A stretch of DNA of 18,619 nucleotides from an uncultured Armatimonadota bacterium (GCA_903881535.1 CAIRTT010000054.1:1-18619), one strand, 5' to 3'. Shown: positions 1 through 7,103, counted from the first letter of the stretch. Translations and numbers: made by a program. Notes: generated by a model not told the origin, from the letters alone.

Positions 1-264
1 CGCGCCATCCATTAGGCGCGGGCTGAAAACCCCAAAGAAGGTTCTGCGACAGCTGCACTATCGGTCAGGTCCACTTTGACGGAAACAATATCCGGGAGTG
101 CCTGAGTCCAGTTCGCTAGACGCAATGGATATTATAGCAGTATGCATGCCATCGCATTAGGGCAGGCTTAATAATCCGGTTACCAGTTTATTTGGTCTGT
201 TTAAGTTCAGATGCCCGGGGCAACCATTAGGGCTTCCCGGGCATTGAACACATATTGAGAAAAC
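1..264. other. Window edge, no recognised gene; two hairpins
   Basis: I see no convincing gene here. Two perfect inverted repeats stand out. CGCGCC (1-6) pairs with GGCGCG (15-20). ATGCCCGGG (211-219) pairs with CCCGGGCAT (236-244). The second lies just past the stop of the broken gnd copy and could end transcription from it, but no T-run follows on either strand. A short minus-strand reading frame ending at 12-14 and opening at a TTG near 125 encodes about 38 residues (ending SLGFSARA). It could be the tail of a lost gene or chance, and I do not call it. The minus strand also has a TATAAT word near 129-134, with no matching -35 checked. Confidence 0.5.
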
Positions 265-363
265 CTAGCCCCAGCTGGAGTGGAATGTACCATCTTTATC
301 CGTCAGCTCATAGGTGTGTGCACCAAAGAGATCCCGCTGTGCCTGAATGATATGTGGGATTTT
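265..363 (-). pseudogene. Broken remnant of a second gnd 3' end
   Basis: The minus strand encodes about 33 residues closely matching the C-terminus of the intact gnd at 460-1869. Both share IQAQRDLFGAHTYE and end in GTFHSSWG followed by TAG. In a 29-residue comparison by eye about 25 are identical. The frame is closed upstream by TAA at 364-366, so everything except the last 6-7% of the gene is gone. The DNA differences from gnd include many synonymous changes, which suggests this copy diverged as a working gene before being lost. It may be a paralogue or an imported copy removed by recombination. No start codon or ribosome site remains, so it is not expected to be expressed. Confidence 0.8.
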
Positions 364-401
364 TTAGTTTTCTTCCTATCAGTATCTTTAGGCTCTATCA
401 G

Positions 402-443
402 AAAAAACGCCCGTGTCGCCGAGACAGGCTATGCGAGCGTTTT
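402..443 (-). terminator. Intrinsic terminator downstream of gnd
   Basis: On the minus strand AAAACGC (437-443) pairs with GCGTTTT (404-410), and the T-run continues to 402. An inner stem, GCC-TGTC with GACA-GGGC around a TCGGC loop and one bulged base, strengthens it. It starts about 17 bases after the gnd stop and probably ends the operon that begins at lptC. Confidence 0.75.
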
Positions 444-459
444 CGTATGTTTGTGAAAC

Positions 460-1869
460 CTAGCCCCAGCTGGAGTGGAATGTGCCTTCCTTATCGGTGC
501 GCTCATAGGTATGTGCACCGAAAAGGTCCCGCTGTGCCTGAATCAGGTTTGCAGGTAATGTTGCACGGCGGTAGCCATCGTAGTAGCTGAGCGATGACCC
601 AAATGCAGGAACAGGAATACCCTGTTGTGCCGCAAGCGACACGATGCGGCGCCAGCCATTTTGGCAGCGACCAATCTCAGTCTTGAAGTATGGATCCAGC
701 ATCAGGTTAGCAAGACCAGACTCGCGGTCATAGGCTTCCTTGATGCGATCGAGGAAGCGTGCCCGGATGATGCATCCTCCACGCCAAATCGTCGCGATTG
801 ATCCGCGGTCAAGCGTCCAGCCATTTTCAGCCGCTGCGGCATCCAGCTGCACAAAGCCTTGTGCGTAGGCCACGATCTTGGATGCATACAGTGCATCCCG
901 GATGTCATTGACAAGCTGTGTAGTATCACCCGTTTCAACGGTCGTTGATGGTCCAGGAAGCTGTGTGGATGCTGCGACACGCTCATCTTTTTGGAAGGAA
1001 AGACAGCGGGCAAAGACGGCTTCCGTGATAGCAGTTGTCGGCACGCCAAGGTCAAGCGCGAGCTGACTGGTCCACTTGCCAGTTCCCTTTTGAGCAGCCT
1101 TGTCGAGGACTTTATCCACAAGGTAGCCACCATCTTCATCAAATGTATTGAAGATCTTGCAGGTGATGTCAATCAGGAACGAGTCGAGATCGCCATTGTT
1201 CCATTCGGTGAATGTCGCGCCGATTTGCTCATTCGTGAGGCCTGCGACGTGCTTTAGGAGGTCATATGCTTCGGCAATGAGCTGCATATCGGCGTATTCA
1301 ATGCCATTGTGCACCATTTTGACATAGTGGCCTGCACCATCGGCGCCGATGTATGCGCTGCACGCAATGCCATCCACCTTGGCCGATATCGCGGTAAAGA
1401 TTGGAGCGATGCGGTCATAGGCATCCTGTGGGCCGCCTGGCATGATGGATGGGCCATTTAATGCGCCTTCTTCACCGCCGGACACGCCGACTCCGAGGAA
1501 GTTAAGGCCCTTTGCCTCCAGATACTTGCAGCGGCGCTGGGTATCCGCATAGTGCGAATTACCGCCATCCACGATTGTGTCACCGGGTGCCAGAAGAGGA
1601 ACCAGCTCCTCGATAACGGCATCCACGGGACCGCCAGCCTTGACCATGATGAGAATCGTGCGCGGTGCAGCGAGTTTTTCGACAAACTCAGTCAGCGTAT
1701 GTGCACCAGTAAAGGCACCTTCGGAGCCATATGCCTCCAGGAACTCATCCACTTTGCTTGCTGTGCGGTTGTGGACGGCAATCGGGAAGCCGTTACGCGC
1801 TACATTTCGCGCGAGGTTCTGACCCATGACCGCAAGTCCGGTCAATCCGAAGTGTGGCAGCTGTGACAA
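460..1869 (-). CDS. gnd: 6-phosphogluconate dehydrogenase, decarboxylating
   Basis: This is the cytosolic enzyme of the oxidative pentose phosphate pathway. It oxidises and decarboxylates 6-phosphogluconate to ribulose 5-phosphate, making NADPH. The 469-residue product has the normal full length. The dinucleotide-binding motif GLAVMGQNLA is at residues 11-20, and NRT at 34-36 fits NADP preference. The substrate-binding SGGEEGALNG segment, the KMVHNGIEY segment and the signature KGTGKW follow, then the C-terminal GAHTYERTD tail. I chose the TTG start at 1869 because AAGGAG lies 6 bases upstream and the Rossmann fold begins at once. The open frame extends to 2130, but that extension overlaps the upstream gene and is unlike the family. 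It is the last gene of a likely five-gene run, 104 bases after the dehydrogenase gene. No zwf or pgl is visible. Family assignment is near certain. Confidence 0.97.
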   Translation of the reverse strand: MSQLPHFGLTGLAVMGQNLARNVARNGFPIAVHNRTASKVDEFLEAYGSEGAFTGAHTLTEFVEKLAAPRTILIMVKAGGPVDAVIEELVPLLAPGDTIVDGGNSHYADTQRRCKYLEAKGLNFLGVGVSGGEEGALNGPSIMPGGPQDAYDRIAPIFTAISAKVDGIACSAYIGADGAGHYVKMVHNGIEYADMQLIAEAYDLLKHVAGLTNEQIGATFTEWNNGDLDSFLIDITCKIFNTFDEDGGYLVDKVLDKAAQKGTGKWTSQLALDLGVPTTAITEAVFARCLSFQKDERVAASTQLPGPSTTVETGDTTQLVNDIRDALYASKIVAYAQGFVQLDAAAAENGWTLDRGSIATIWRGGCIIRARFLDRIKEAYDRESGLANLMLDPYFKTEIGRCQNGWRRIVSLAAQQGIPVPAFGSSLSYYDGYRRATLPANLIQAQRDLFGAHTYERTDKEGTFHSSWG

Positions 1870-1875
1870 TAGAAA

Positions 1876-1881
1876 CTCCTT
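1876..1881 (-). promoter_or_regulatory. Ribosome binding site deciding the gnd TTG start
   Basis: AAGGAG on the minus strand lies 6 bases before TTG at 1867-1869. It is the only strong Shine-Dalgarno site near the start of the conserved fold and fixes the start at a non-ATG codon. Confidence 0.8.
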
Positions 1882-1915
1882 AGACGGGATGCACTGACAT
1901 GAATCCCTCTTTGTA

Positions 1916-1942
1916 AGTATCACAGGCAGGCGGATGCCGCAA
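1916..1942 (-). promoter_or_regulatory. Weak candidate promoter for gnd
   Basis: On the minus strand TTGCGG (1937-1942) and GATACT (1916-1921) are separated by 15 bases, with TG one base before the -10 (extended -10 type). The spacer is short and the call is weak. The 104-base gap between the two genes leaves room for an internal promoter. Confidence 0.3.
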
Positions 1943-1973
1943 AAATCACGGCGCGGCGGGCCGGATGAGCAGG

Positions 1974-2954
1974 TTAGTATCCGAGGTTGCGATCGACTAG
2001 GTTGGCACAGGACTGGCCTTTGGCGATTGCCTTCAGCTGCCGCATTACGAGTGCCCCAAAGCGCTCCCAATAGTCCGGGTTTACGCCACCAGTATGCGGG
2101 GTGATGATGGTGTTTCGTGCGGTCCACCACGGTGAATCTGGCGGGAGTGGCTCTTCCAAGAAGACGTCAACGCCGACGCCGGCAATCCAGCCACGGTTGA
2201 CTCCTTGGAGGACGTGACGTTCATCCCAGAGTCCACCGCGCCCGATGTTGAAGACATACGTTGGGCGGCGAAGAATCTCGATTTCCTCTTCACCGAATAA
2301 CCACCGTGTGTGTGGTGTCAGTGGGAGGGCAAGGACAATCATGTCACTCGCGAGGATGAGGTCGTGATACTGGAGATGTGAGAGGACGTAGTCAAAGTGC
2401 GGTGTGGGCTTCTCTGGGTCCCGCCGGGTCCCCACGGTTCGCATCCCAAATGCCCGACACCTTCGCGCAATCGCCTGTCCGATTTGTCCAGCGCCGACAA
2501 TCCCGACGGTTTTGCCTTCGAGTGTAAACAGCTTGTCTGCCTGTTCGCGGCGGCTCCATGTTGCCGAACGCTGCGCATCAACCGACAGATGAATTCCACG
2601 CGCAAAAGAAAGCATCATCGCGAGGACATGCTCAGAACACGATGCTGCATGAATACCGCTTCCTGTACTGACCATGACATCGCGGCCATCCGGGTTGTGA
2701 AAGAGCTCGGGATACAGCTTTCCATCCACGCCAGCTGACCAGAACTGAACGAGCTTGAGATTGGGCAGTTGTTCCCGTAACGAAGCAGGAAGTGCGGCGC
2801 AGAGCACGATTTCTGTTTGCTCAAGAACATCTTGAGGAACGGCTGCCTCCGAATGTACATGCAGCGTAAACATCCCGTTAAAGCTGACAACAATATCGTG
2901 CAGCTGGCTTACGAGGGTTTCATCTTCGCCGTTATTCAAGAGGAGGATATGCAT
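1974..2954 (-). CDS. D-isomer-specific 2-hydroxyacid dehydrogenase, NAD(P)-dependent
   Basis: The 326-residue protein has the two-domain layout of the D-2-hydroxyacid dehydrogenase family. These enzymes reduce 2-keto acids such as glyoxylate, hydroxypyruvate or 3-phosphohydroxypyruvate reversibly. The coenzyme motif GAGQIG is at residues 154-159, and an RR pair at 177-178 just after the second strand hints at NADP preference. The active-site Arg is in NIGRGG (R239), the Glu in the VFLEEP segment (about 267-268) and the His in PHTGG (H287). It lacks the ACT/ASB regulatory domains of long SerA enzymes. It more resembles the GhrA/GhrB-like or phosphoglycerate dehydrogenase-like single-unit enzymes, and the substrate cannot be told from sequence. 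The ATG is 14 bases after the stop of the PtsI-like gene, so the two are probably cotranscribed. No strong ribosome site is seen. Confidence 0.9.
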   Translation of the reverse strand: MHILLLNNGEDETLVSQLHDIVVSFNGMFTLHVHSEAAVPQDVLEQTEIVLCAALPASLREQLPNLKLVQFWSAGVDGKLYPELFHNPDGRDVMVSTGSGIHAASCSEHVLAMMLSFARGIHLSVDAQRSATWSRREQADKLFTLEGKTVGIVGAGQIGQAIARRCRAFGMRTVGTRRDPEKPTPHFDYVLSHLQYHDLILASDMIVLALPLTPHTRWLFGEEEIEILRRPTYVFNIGRGGLWDERHVLQGVNRGWIAGVGVDVFLEEPLPPDSPWWTARNTIITPHTGGVNPDYWERFGALVMRQLKAIAKGQSCANLVDRNLGY

Positions 2955-2968
2955 GGACTACAGTCTAC

Positions 2969-3961
2969 CTATTCGTGTGCTGCTGCATGACGGAGAATGT
3001 CCTTTGTTTCCGCGATGGCAGTTGCGGGGACCACAAGCCCTGCGGCGCCCCCAATCACGGCTGCCGGGGCATCAAGGGCCGTTGTAAGCACCACCCAGCA
3101 CGGTGGTGTGGAAAGAATATCGATGGGCAAAGTGTCCAAGTCACAGAGGAGGTGGTCGGCGGCATCTTCCGGCAGCACAAAGCTTGCATCACAGCGGACG
3201 TCCACAATCCGCAGTGGCGGGACGACGATTCCCTTCTCGCGGATGACATCACTGACCGCCGCCTGAAACCCGAGTCGTCCACCTACGACACTGTTTGGCG
3301 ATGTCACCCATCCCGTTGTCCCAGTGCGTTCAAGTGCGGTGTTAAGTTCGGTAGAAACCCATACCTGGCTTCCCGTTGCAAGACAGGCATCCCATGAAGT
3401 GAGCGCACTTTCCATCAGGATGACCAGTCCATCTGCGCCTTGGGAAAGACTTACGGCAATGTCGGACTCTGTAGCGATTTCAGCGTAGATGGGGATGTTT
3501 ACACCACCGCGGGTGTGGACGGGGATATGGCCATCCCCGATGGCATAGCGTGTTTTCCGAGTTATCTGGATCCGGACAAGCTCATCGGCGGTGGGTTCAA
3601 CAAGCACCAGCTGGCGAAGCGGATCGACGAGGACAAGCATTCCATCGGCGATGGCTTCATCCGGTAGCTCGGAAACATGGACGCACGGTATGTCCAGTGG
3701 ATTTCGCATGTCTCCGGGGAAAGGTTGTTGCGAGACGATGCCAACGAGTGTGCTTCCGAGGGGAAGTGGCATCCAGAGTCCGACATCGATGCGGTCGACC
3801 ACCAGGACGATGTCGAGTGCGGTTTCATCCACTTCAATCGACTTGCGCAGGCGTGCGATGGTCGCTGTGTCGATAGTGGGCCGGCGATCAAGATAGGTTA
3901 CGTTGACTGCCCATCCAAGCACCGGGCGTTGACCAGAGCCGTTTCCAACAAGGGTAATCAT
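2969..3961 (-). CDS. PtsI/PEP-utilising-enzyme-like protein lacking catalytic residues
   Basis: This 330-residue protein appears to derive from the enzyme I / PEP-utilising family. Residues about 50-128 follow the swivelling phosphohistidine domain: GSTLVGIVS, then DIPCVHV, then DGMLVLVDPLRQLVLVEPT. Residues about 143-185 (DGHIPV, then YAEIATESD, then GADGLVIL) match the start of the PtsI PEP-binding barrel, as in DGHQVEVCANI and GAEGVGLYRTEF of E. coli PtsI. The GGxTSH segment that carries the phosphorylated His is replaced by QQPFPGDMRNP, with no His. The barrel Arg of LYRTEF reads Met. The helical HPr-binding domain and much of the barrel are absent. It therefore should not transfer phosphate, and a scaffold or regulatory role is possible. 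Its ATG overlaps the lptA-like stop (ATGA), implying translational coupling. The family call is by eye only. Confidence 0.6.
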   Translation of the reverse strand: MITLVGNGSGQRPVLGWAVNVTYLDRRPTIDTATIARLRKSIEVDETALDIVLVVDRIDVGLWMPLPLGSTLVGIVSQQPFPGDMRNPLDIPCVHVSELPDEAIADGMLVLVDPLRQLVLVEPTADELVRIQITRKTRYAIGDGHIPVHTRGGVNIPIYAEIATESDIAVSLSQGADGLVILMESALTSWDACLATGSQVWVSTELNTALERTGTTGWVTSPNSVVGGRLGFQAAVSDVIREKGIVVPPLRIVDVRCDASFVLPEDAADHLLCDLDTLPIDILSTPPCWVVLTTALDAPAAVIGGAAGLVVPATAIAETKDILRHAAAHE

Positions 3962-4959
3962 TTTGCAAGTGTCTGTGGAGGCGGAGTCATGCCAGGTTTA
4001 GCATCCCCACCAGCTGGCGGAGGCGTGGTTTCCGGCTTGTCAGGCTTTCCAGGTTTCACGGGTGGTTTCAGCCCCCCACCTTTTGGTGCATCGGTAGGAG
4101 GAGGCGTTTTTTCATCCTCATCATCCACTTTGAATTTGCTGCCATCTTCGACACCGGTGATATCGATGGCTTCTTTGCCATCCGTGAGGGTGACGATGGC
4201 AGATTTGCCTTTGAGAATCTCGCCTTTGTCTGACTTAGCGAGGAGATTGCCACGGAGGAGGGCTTTTTCTTCTCCGCCGCGGTATTCGAGGTTATCAGCG
4301 GTTACAGTCCAGTTACGCTCTCGGGCGCGGAAGGTGATGACAGTGTCACTAGAAAGAATCGCCGTCTTTGTTTTCCAGGAATAGTCCACTTTGCTTCCAC
4401 GGATGTCGACTGGGCTGGCAAATTCCTTACGAACAGAGCCCTCCGGAGGGGTGTTGGCATCCTGCTTCGGACGTGCCGTAATGTGGACATCTCCAGTGAG
4501 ATTGACCAACTTTTTGCCGTAGTTAGCGGTGCCTTGATTTGCAGTGATCGTGTTTTGTGCATCATCCACGGTGACATTTCCAGGGCTTGTCCCGATTTGT
4601 GATTTGCGATTGTAAGTGACGATTGCGGATTGAAATTTCGTTTCTTTGTAGAGGAGGCGGGCATTGCCTTTGAGGGTTGCTATGCCACCATCAGGTGTGT
4701 CCACGTATGTGCCTTCATCCCCATACGGGTAGACGTAAGGGTCATCGGGTCCGGATGGCTTAAACGACTCCTTGGCGCCGGGGTCTTTGGCGGTTTTGAT
4801 GCCATCTGGGAGTGGTTTAGTCCCAGGTTTGGATGGCTTTTGGGCGGCAGGTTTGGTTTGTGAGCCCAGTGCGGGCGGCGTTTTATCTTTAGACTGTGCG
4901 ATGGCGAGTGCTGCGCAGACTCCAAGGATGGCGGTTGTAATGAGCAGTCTCAGGTTCAC
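3958..4959 (-). CDS. lptA: LptA/OstA-like periplasmic protein with Pro/Lys-rich ends
   Basis: LptA-type proteins form the periplasmic bridge that carries lipopolysaccharide from LptC to LptD. This product has a signal peptide (residues 1-21, ending ALAIAQ), then a Lys/Pro-rich linker to about residue 75. An OstA-type beta repeat region follows to about 270, with phrases such as GGIATLKGNARLLY, ITANQGTANYGKKLVNLTGDVHI and NLEYRGGEEKALLRGNLLA. The acidic, Pro-rich tail reaches 333. LptA is usually under 200 residues, so the extensions are unusual and may reach across the envelope or bind cell wall. The start is GTG at 4957-4959, overlapping the lptC stop TGA by three bases (GTGA), with GAGG about 8 bases upstream. 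The placement right after lptC supports the call; LptA versus another OstA-family protein is not settled. Confidence 0.78.
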   Translation of the reverse strand: MNLRLLITTAILGVCAALAIAQSKDKTPPALGSQTKPAAQKPSKPGTKPLPDGIKTAKDPGAKESFKPSGPDDPYVYPYGDEGTYVDTPDGGIATLKGNARLLYKETKFQSAIVTYNRKSQIGTSPGNVTVDDAQNTITANQGTANYGKKLVNLTGDVHITARPKQDANTPPEGSVRKEFASPVDIRGSKVDYSWKTKTAILSSDTVITFRARERNWTVTADNLEYRGGEEKALLRGNLLAKSDKGEILKGKSAIVTLTDGKEAIDITGVEDGSKFKVDDEDEKTPPPTDAPKGGGLKPPVKPGKPDKPETTPPPAGGDAKPGMTPPPQTLAK

Positions 4960-5561
4960 GGGAGGTCCTCTACGAGGAATTTACCGCGAAGGTGTGTGCC
5001 TTTGATGTTTGTGTGCGCGAAATCAGCGGTGATGGAGTCAAACATCAGGTTTCCCTTAGCCGTTTGAACACTTACGGGATTGGGGCAATCCAGCTGTTGG
5101 GAAGCGGTCATCCAGATGAGTGAGAGGGTGGTGATGCTAATGGTTCCAAAGTTGACAGGGATGTCATTCTCGGCGGGTTTTGTGGGTGGAAGCAGTGTGA
5201 TGAGGAGAGGTCCACTGGCATCAAAGCGTCCATTTTCATCGTGATATTGGGCACGTGGCGCATGGAATGTAACGCGTTTTGCGCCGCTGTAGGTGATTTC
5301 GGCATTGATGCCGCCTTGAAAATCAAGTTGATGTGCGGAGCGGTCGGCGATGACGCGTGGTGCTGTGACGTTCCATGCGCGTTCCCCATTTGTGTAGCCT
5401 TGTGCAGTGACATTTTCGAAGCGTGCGCCGGAGATGATGTCGCTGGCGGGTCTTCCGGTAGAGGTGACGGATATCGCGGAGAGCTGCCACGCGAGCGCGA
5501 GTCCTGCGGCGATCAGGGTGATGCAGGCAGTTGGGAGGATGTACTCGGATGCGTGGTGCAT
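4956..5561 (-). CDS. lptC: LptC-like inner-membrane LPS export protein
   Basis: LptC is anchored in the inner membrane by one N-terminal helix and passes lipopolysaccharide from LptBFG to LptA. This product of 201 residues has one hydrophobic segment at about residues 8-30. Beta-rich sequence follows (phrases ISGARFENVTAQGYTNGERAWNVTAPRV and KRVTFHAPRAQYHDENGRFDASG), typical of the LptC fold. I start it at the ATG 5559-5561. A GTG at 5597 in the same frame lies inside the terminator hairpin of the preceding gene, so it is unlikely. No good Shine-Dalgarno site precedes 5561, so the start is not fully certain. It opens the lptC - lptA-like - PtsI-like - dehydrogenase - gnd run. Confidence 0.75.
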   Translation of the reverse strand: MHHASEYILPTACITLIAAGLALAWQLSAISVTSTGRPASDIISGARFENVTAQGYTNGERAWNVTAPRVIADRSAHQLDFQGGINAEITYSGAKRVTFHAPRAQYHDENGRFDASGPLLITLLPPTKPAENDIPVNFGTISITTLSLIWMTASQQLDCPNPVSVQTAKGNLMFDSITADFAHTNIKGTHLRGKFLVEDLP

Positions 5562-5570
5562 GGCAGTGCT

Positions 5571-5605
5571 AAAAAATGTTGACTCCCGGTGGAACACCGG
5601 GAGTC
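5571..5605 (-). terminator. Intrinsic terminator of the Tat lipoprotein gene
   Basis: On the minus strand GACTCCCGGTG pairs with CACCGGGAGTC around a 3-base loop (5581-5605), followed by AACA and a run of six T (5571-5576). It lies about 28 bases beyond the stop of the 5634-6125 gene and 10 bases before the lptC start. Confidence 0.9.
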
Positions 5606-5633
5606 ACAGGTTCGTTCGTAAACGTTCCGAGGG

Positions 5634-6125
5634 TTAGATCTTTGGCGGGAATGGAGGTCCATCCGTGTTGCCAAGCTTGAACGTCCCGAGGGTCCGTGTC
5701 TCGCTTGCCTGGATTGGCGCTGCAGGGAAGCCATCGGACACAAAGTCGTAGAGCTCACCACCAAGGTAACCGGAGCGGTAGAAGCGATCGGATCCATTAG
5801 CAGCCTTTGGTGCTGCAAGGTATCCACTCTTGGATGTTGTGAATGCGCCACACTTCAGTGAGAAGGTGCCATCCACGCCTGTTGTGGCGGATGCTCCGTT
5901 CAATGTAACAACTACACCTTCGATGGGTTTGTCGCTATTATTGATGTCGATAACCTTACCGGTTAGCGTGACAAGGCGGGTGTCGGTGCCTCCGTTATCG
6001 TTGGATGAACCACCGCATCCGGTGATGGCCATCGCCACAGCGGACAAAGCAAAGCAGCCAAGCATGGCGCGTCTCGTCCATGTCTTCGTCGTTGCAGCTA
6101 CAGCGCTGGCAGTCTCGACCTTCAT
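5634..6125 (-). CDS. Tat-type lipoprotein with carboxypeptidase-regulatory-like domain
   Basis: This is a 163-residue exported lipoprotein of unknown role. Residues 17-23 (TRRAMLG) resemble the twin-arginine signal, followed by a hydrophobic stretch and the lipobox ITGC, with the lipidated Cys at 37. A Gly/Ser/Asn linker leads into a region of about 40 residues with the phrases LTGKVIDI, PIEGVVVTLNG and TTGVDGTFSL. This is the pattern of carboxypeptidase-regulatory-like (prealbumin-type) beta sandwiches often seen in surface lipoproteins. The remaining C-terminal part, with GYLAAPKAA and GYLGGELYDF, I do not recognise. The start is ATG 6123-6125, preceded by GGAGGT with a 5-base gap. It has its own promoter and terminator, so it is a single-gene unit. 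The location is secure; the function is not. Confidence 0.8.
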   Translation of the reverse strand: MKVETASAVAATTKTWTRRAMLGCFALSAVAMAITGCGGSSNDNGGTDTRLVTLTGKVIDINNSDKPIEGVVVTLNGASATTGVDGTFSLKCGAFTTSKSGYLAAPKAANGSDRFYRSGYLGGELYDFVSDGFPAAPIQASETRTLGTFKLGNTDGPPFPPKI

Positions 6126-6185
6126 TCGGTACCTCCGGATGTCGGCATACTCCTGTGTACATACACAGACCGACAATCGACCAAC

Positions 6186-6215
6186 AGTATAACGGAACTC
6201 ACGATTTACCTGCAA
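6186..6215 (-). promoter_or_regulatory. Sigma-70-like promoter of the Tat lipoprotein gene
   Basis: On the minus strand TTGCAG (6210-6215) and TATACT (6186-6191) are 18 bases apart. The predicted start near 6179 gives a leader of about 54 bases before the ATG at 6125. Confidence 0.6.
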
Positions 6216-6260
6216 CCAGATAGATTTAGACGTGTATCCGGATTATGGACTCGAAACCTG

Positions 6261-6286
6261 TCTGTTGCCTTCATACAGGCAACAGA
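6261..6286. repeat. Perfect 10-bp inverted repeat in divergent intergenic region
   Basis: TCTGTTGCCT (6261-6270) and AGGCAACAGA (6277-6286) are exact reverse complements around a 6-base spacer. No clear T-run follows on either strand, so an operator or RNA hairpin is as likely as a terminator. It lies between the two divergent genes, upstream of the minus promoter. Confidence 0.7.
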
Positions 6287-6365
6287 AATTGCGGATATTT
6301 TGTGTCCACTCAGATCCATTACGGCATATTGCGTGTGGAAGGCAAATAATTGGATCCTCCACCAC

Positions 6366-6378
6366 CCGGTTATACCGG
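6366..6378. promoter_or_regulatory. Small palindrome CCGGT-TAT-ACCGG upstream of the 6397 gene
   Basis: CCGGT (6366-6370) and ACCGG (6374-6378) are exact reverse complements. The site sits just before a TAATAC -10-like word (6382-6387) and 18 bases before the ATG at 6397. This is a position where a repressor or activator site would fit. The role is inferred from position only. Confidence 0.35.
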
Positions 6379-6396
6379 CTTTAATACTCGCAGGGG

Positions 6397-7044
6397 ATGC
6401 CTGACATACTGTATTGTGCATCCATGCTCAGCGTCATTCTTCCTTTGACATTTGCCATTATCGCGCCCATTCAGGACACGGCGAAGCCAACGGCCTACAA
6501 GCCAAATCCCGATGCTGTGCGCGCGCGCGACATGTATGCCGATTTACGGCTCCTGGATTCGCTGCTTCCTTTGGAGCTTACGAAGGACCAGATAGCGCAG
6601 TTATTGGTTCCTATGAAGGCTGCTCAAAAAGAGTACGAAGGTTTGTTGAAGCAGGGCGATGATGCAGCCAAGGGTTTGGCGAATGCATTGACCGAGGCGC
6701 GTAATGCTGCGATCGAAGGTAAGAAAGCGCCCGCGGAGCTCAGCAAAAAGATTGATGATTTGGGCAAGTCTGCCGAGACCCGTCAGGTAACGGCGTATCA
6801 AAAGTCAGTTGAATCCACGCTGGCTGTTACCTTGAAGGTGTTGACTGCGCCGCAAAAGGGTGATTTGTTGCGTCAAAGTGAAAAGGCATTTGGCGGAAAG
6901 CGCGTCCCAAAAGCATTCCAGAATAATCCAGAGAAGGCTCCGAAGGATCAGGTTGAGGCCTTGGCATTGATTGAGTTTGTCAAGGGTGTGTTATTGATCG
7001 ACCGAACGATTGTTTTGATGGAAGCGATGGCTGAGAAGAAGTAG
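6397..7044 (+). CDS. Small exported helical protein, function unknown
   Basis: The 215-residue product opens with a short signal-like stretch (SVILPLTFAIIAP). An Ala/Lys/Glu-rich region then runs to the end and should be almost wholly helical. The phrase PLELTKDQIAQLLVPMKAAQKEY recalls the LTxxQ pattern of periplasmic Spy/CpxP-type helical chaperones, but the match is too weak to assign. Two starts are possible: ATG 6397, or ATG 6424, which gives a cleaner signal peptide. Neither has a well-spaced ribosome site; AGGGG abuts the first. A TAATAC word ends 9 bases before 6397, so the mRNA may have almost no leader. It is a single-gene unit closed by a strong terminator. Confidence 0.75.
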   Translation: MPDILYCASMLSVILPLTFAIIAPIQDTAKPTAYKPNPDAVRARDMYADLRLLDSLLPLELTKDQIAQLLVPMKAAQKEYEGLLKQGDDAAKGLANALTEARNAAIEGKKAPAELSKKIDDLGKSAETRQVTAYQKSVESTLAVTLKVLTAPQKGDLLRQSEKAFGGKRVPKAFQNNPEKAPKDQVEALALIEFVKGVLLIDRTIVLMEAMAEKK

Positions 7045-7061
7045 CGTCGCGCCTCCGGTAA

Positions 7062-7095
7062 AAACAAGCGGCCCCCCTGCGGGGGCCGCTTGTTT
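7062..7095. terminator. Strong bidirectional terminator between convergent genes
   Basis: AAACAAGCGGCCCCC (7062-7076) and GGGGGCCGCTTGTTT (7081-7095) form a 15-bp perfect stem with a 4-base loop. T-rich ends on both strands let it serve both the 6397-7044 gene and the purF operon ending at 7104. Confidence 0.92.
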
Positions 7096-7103
7096 CGTTA
7101 ACA

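Noticed and set aside
12..131. Short minus-strand frame ending SLGFSARA at the window edge
   Set aside because: About 38 codons with only a TTG start, no ribosome site and no family match. It could be the tail of a lost gene but is not supportable.
1941..1973. GC-rich stretch followed by a T-run on the minus strand after the dehydrogenase gene
   Set aside because: Only a 4-bp stem can be drawn, too weak to call a terminator. gnd is probably still read from upstream.
1870..2130. N-terminal extension of the gnd reading frame to 2130
   Set aside because: It overlaps the upstream dehydrogenase gene and its sequence (HHHH, many Arg/Pro) is unlike any 6-phosphogluconate dehydrogenase. The AAGGAG site at 1876-1881 supports the TTG start at 1869.
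3677..4384. Plus-strand open frame of 235 codons opposite the PtsI-like and lptA-like genes
   Set aside because: Low-complexity Gly/Ser/Pro product antisense to two well-supported coupled genes, with no ribosome site or family match.
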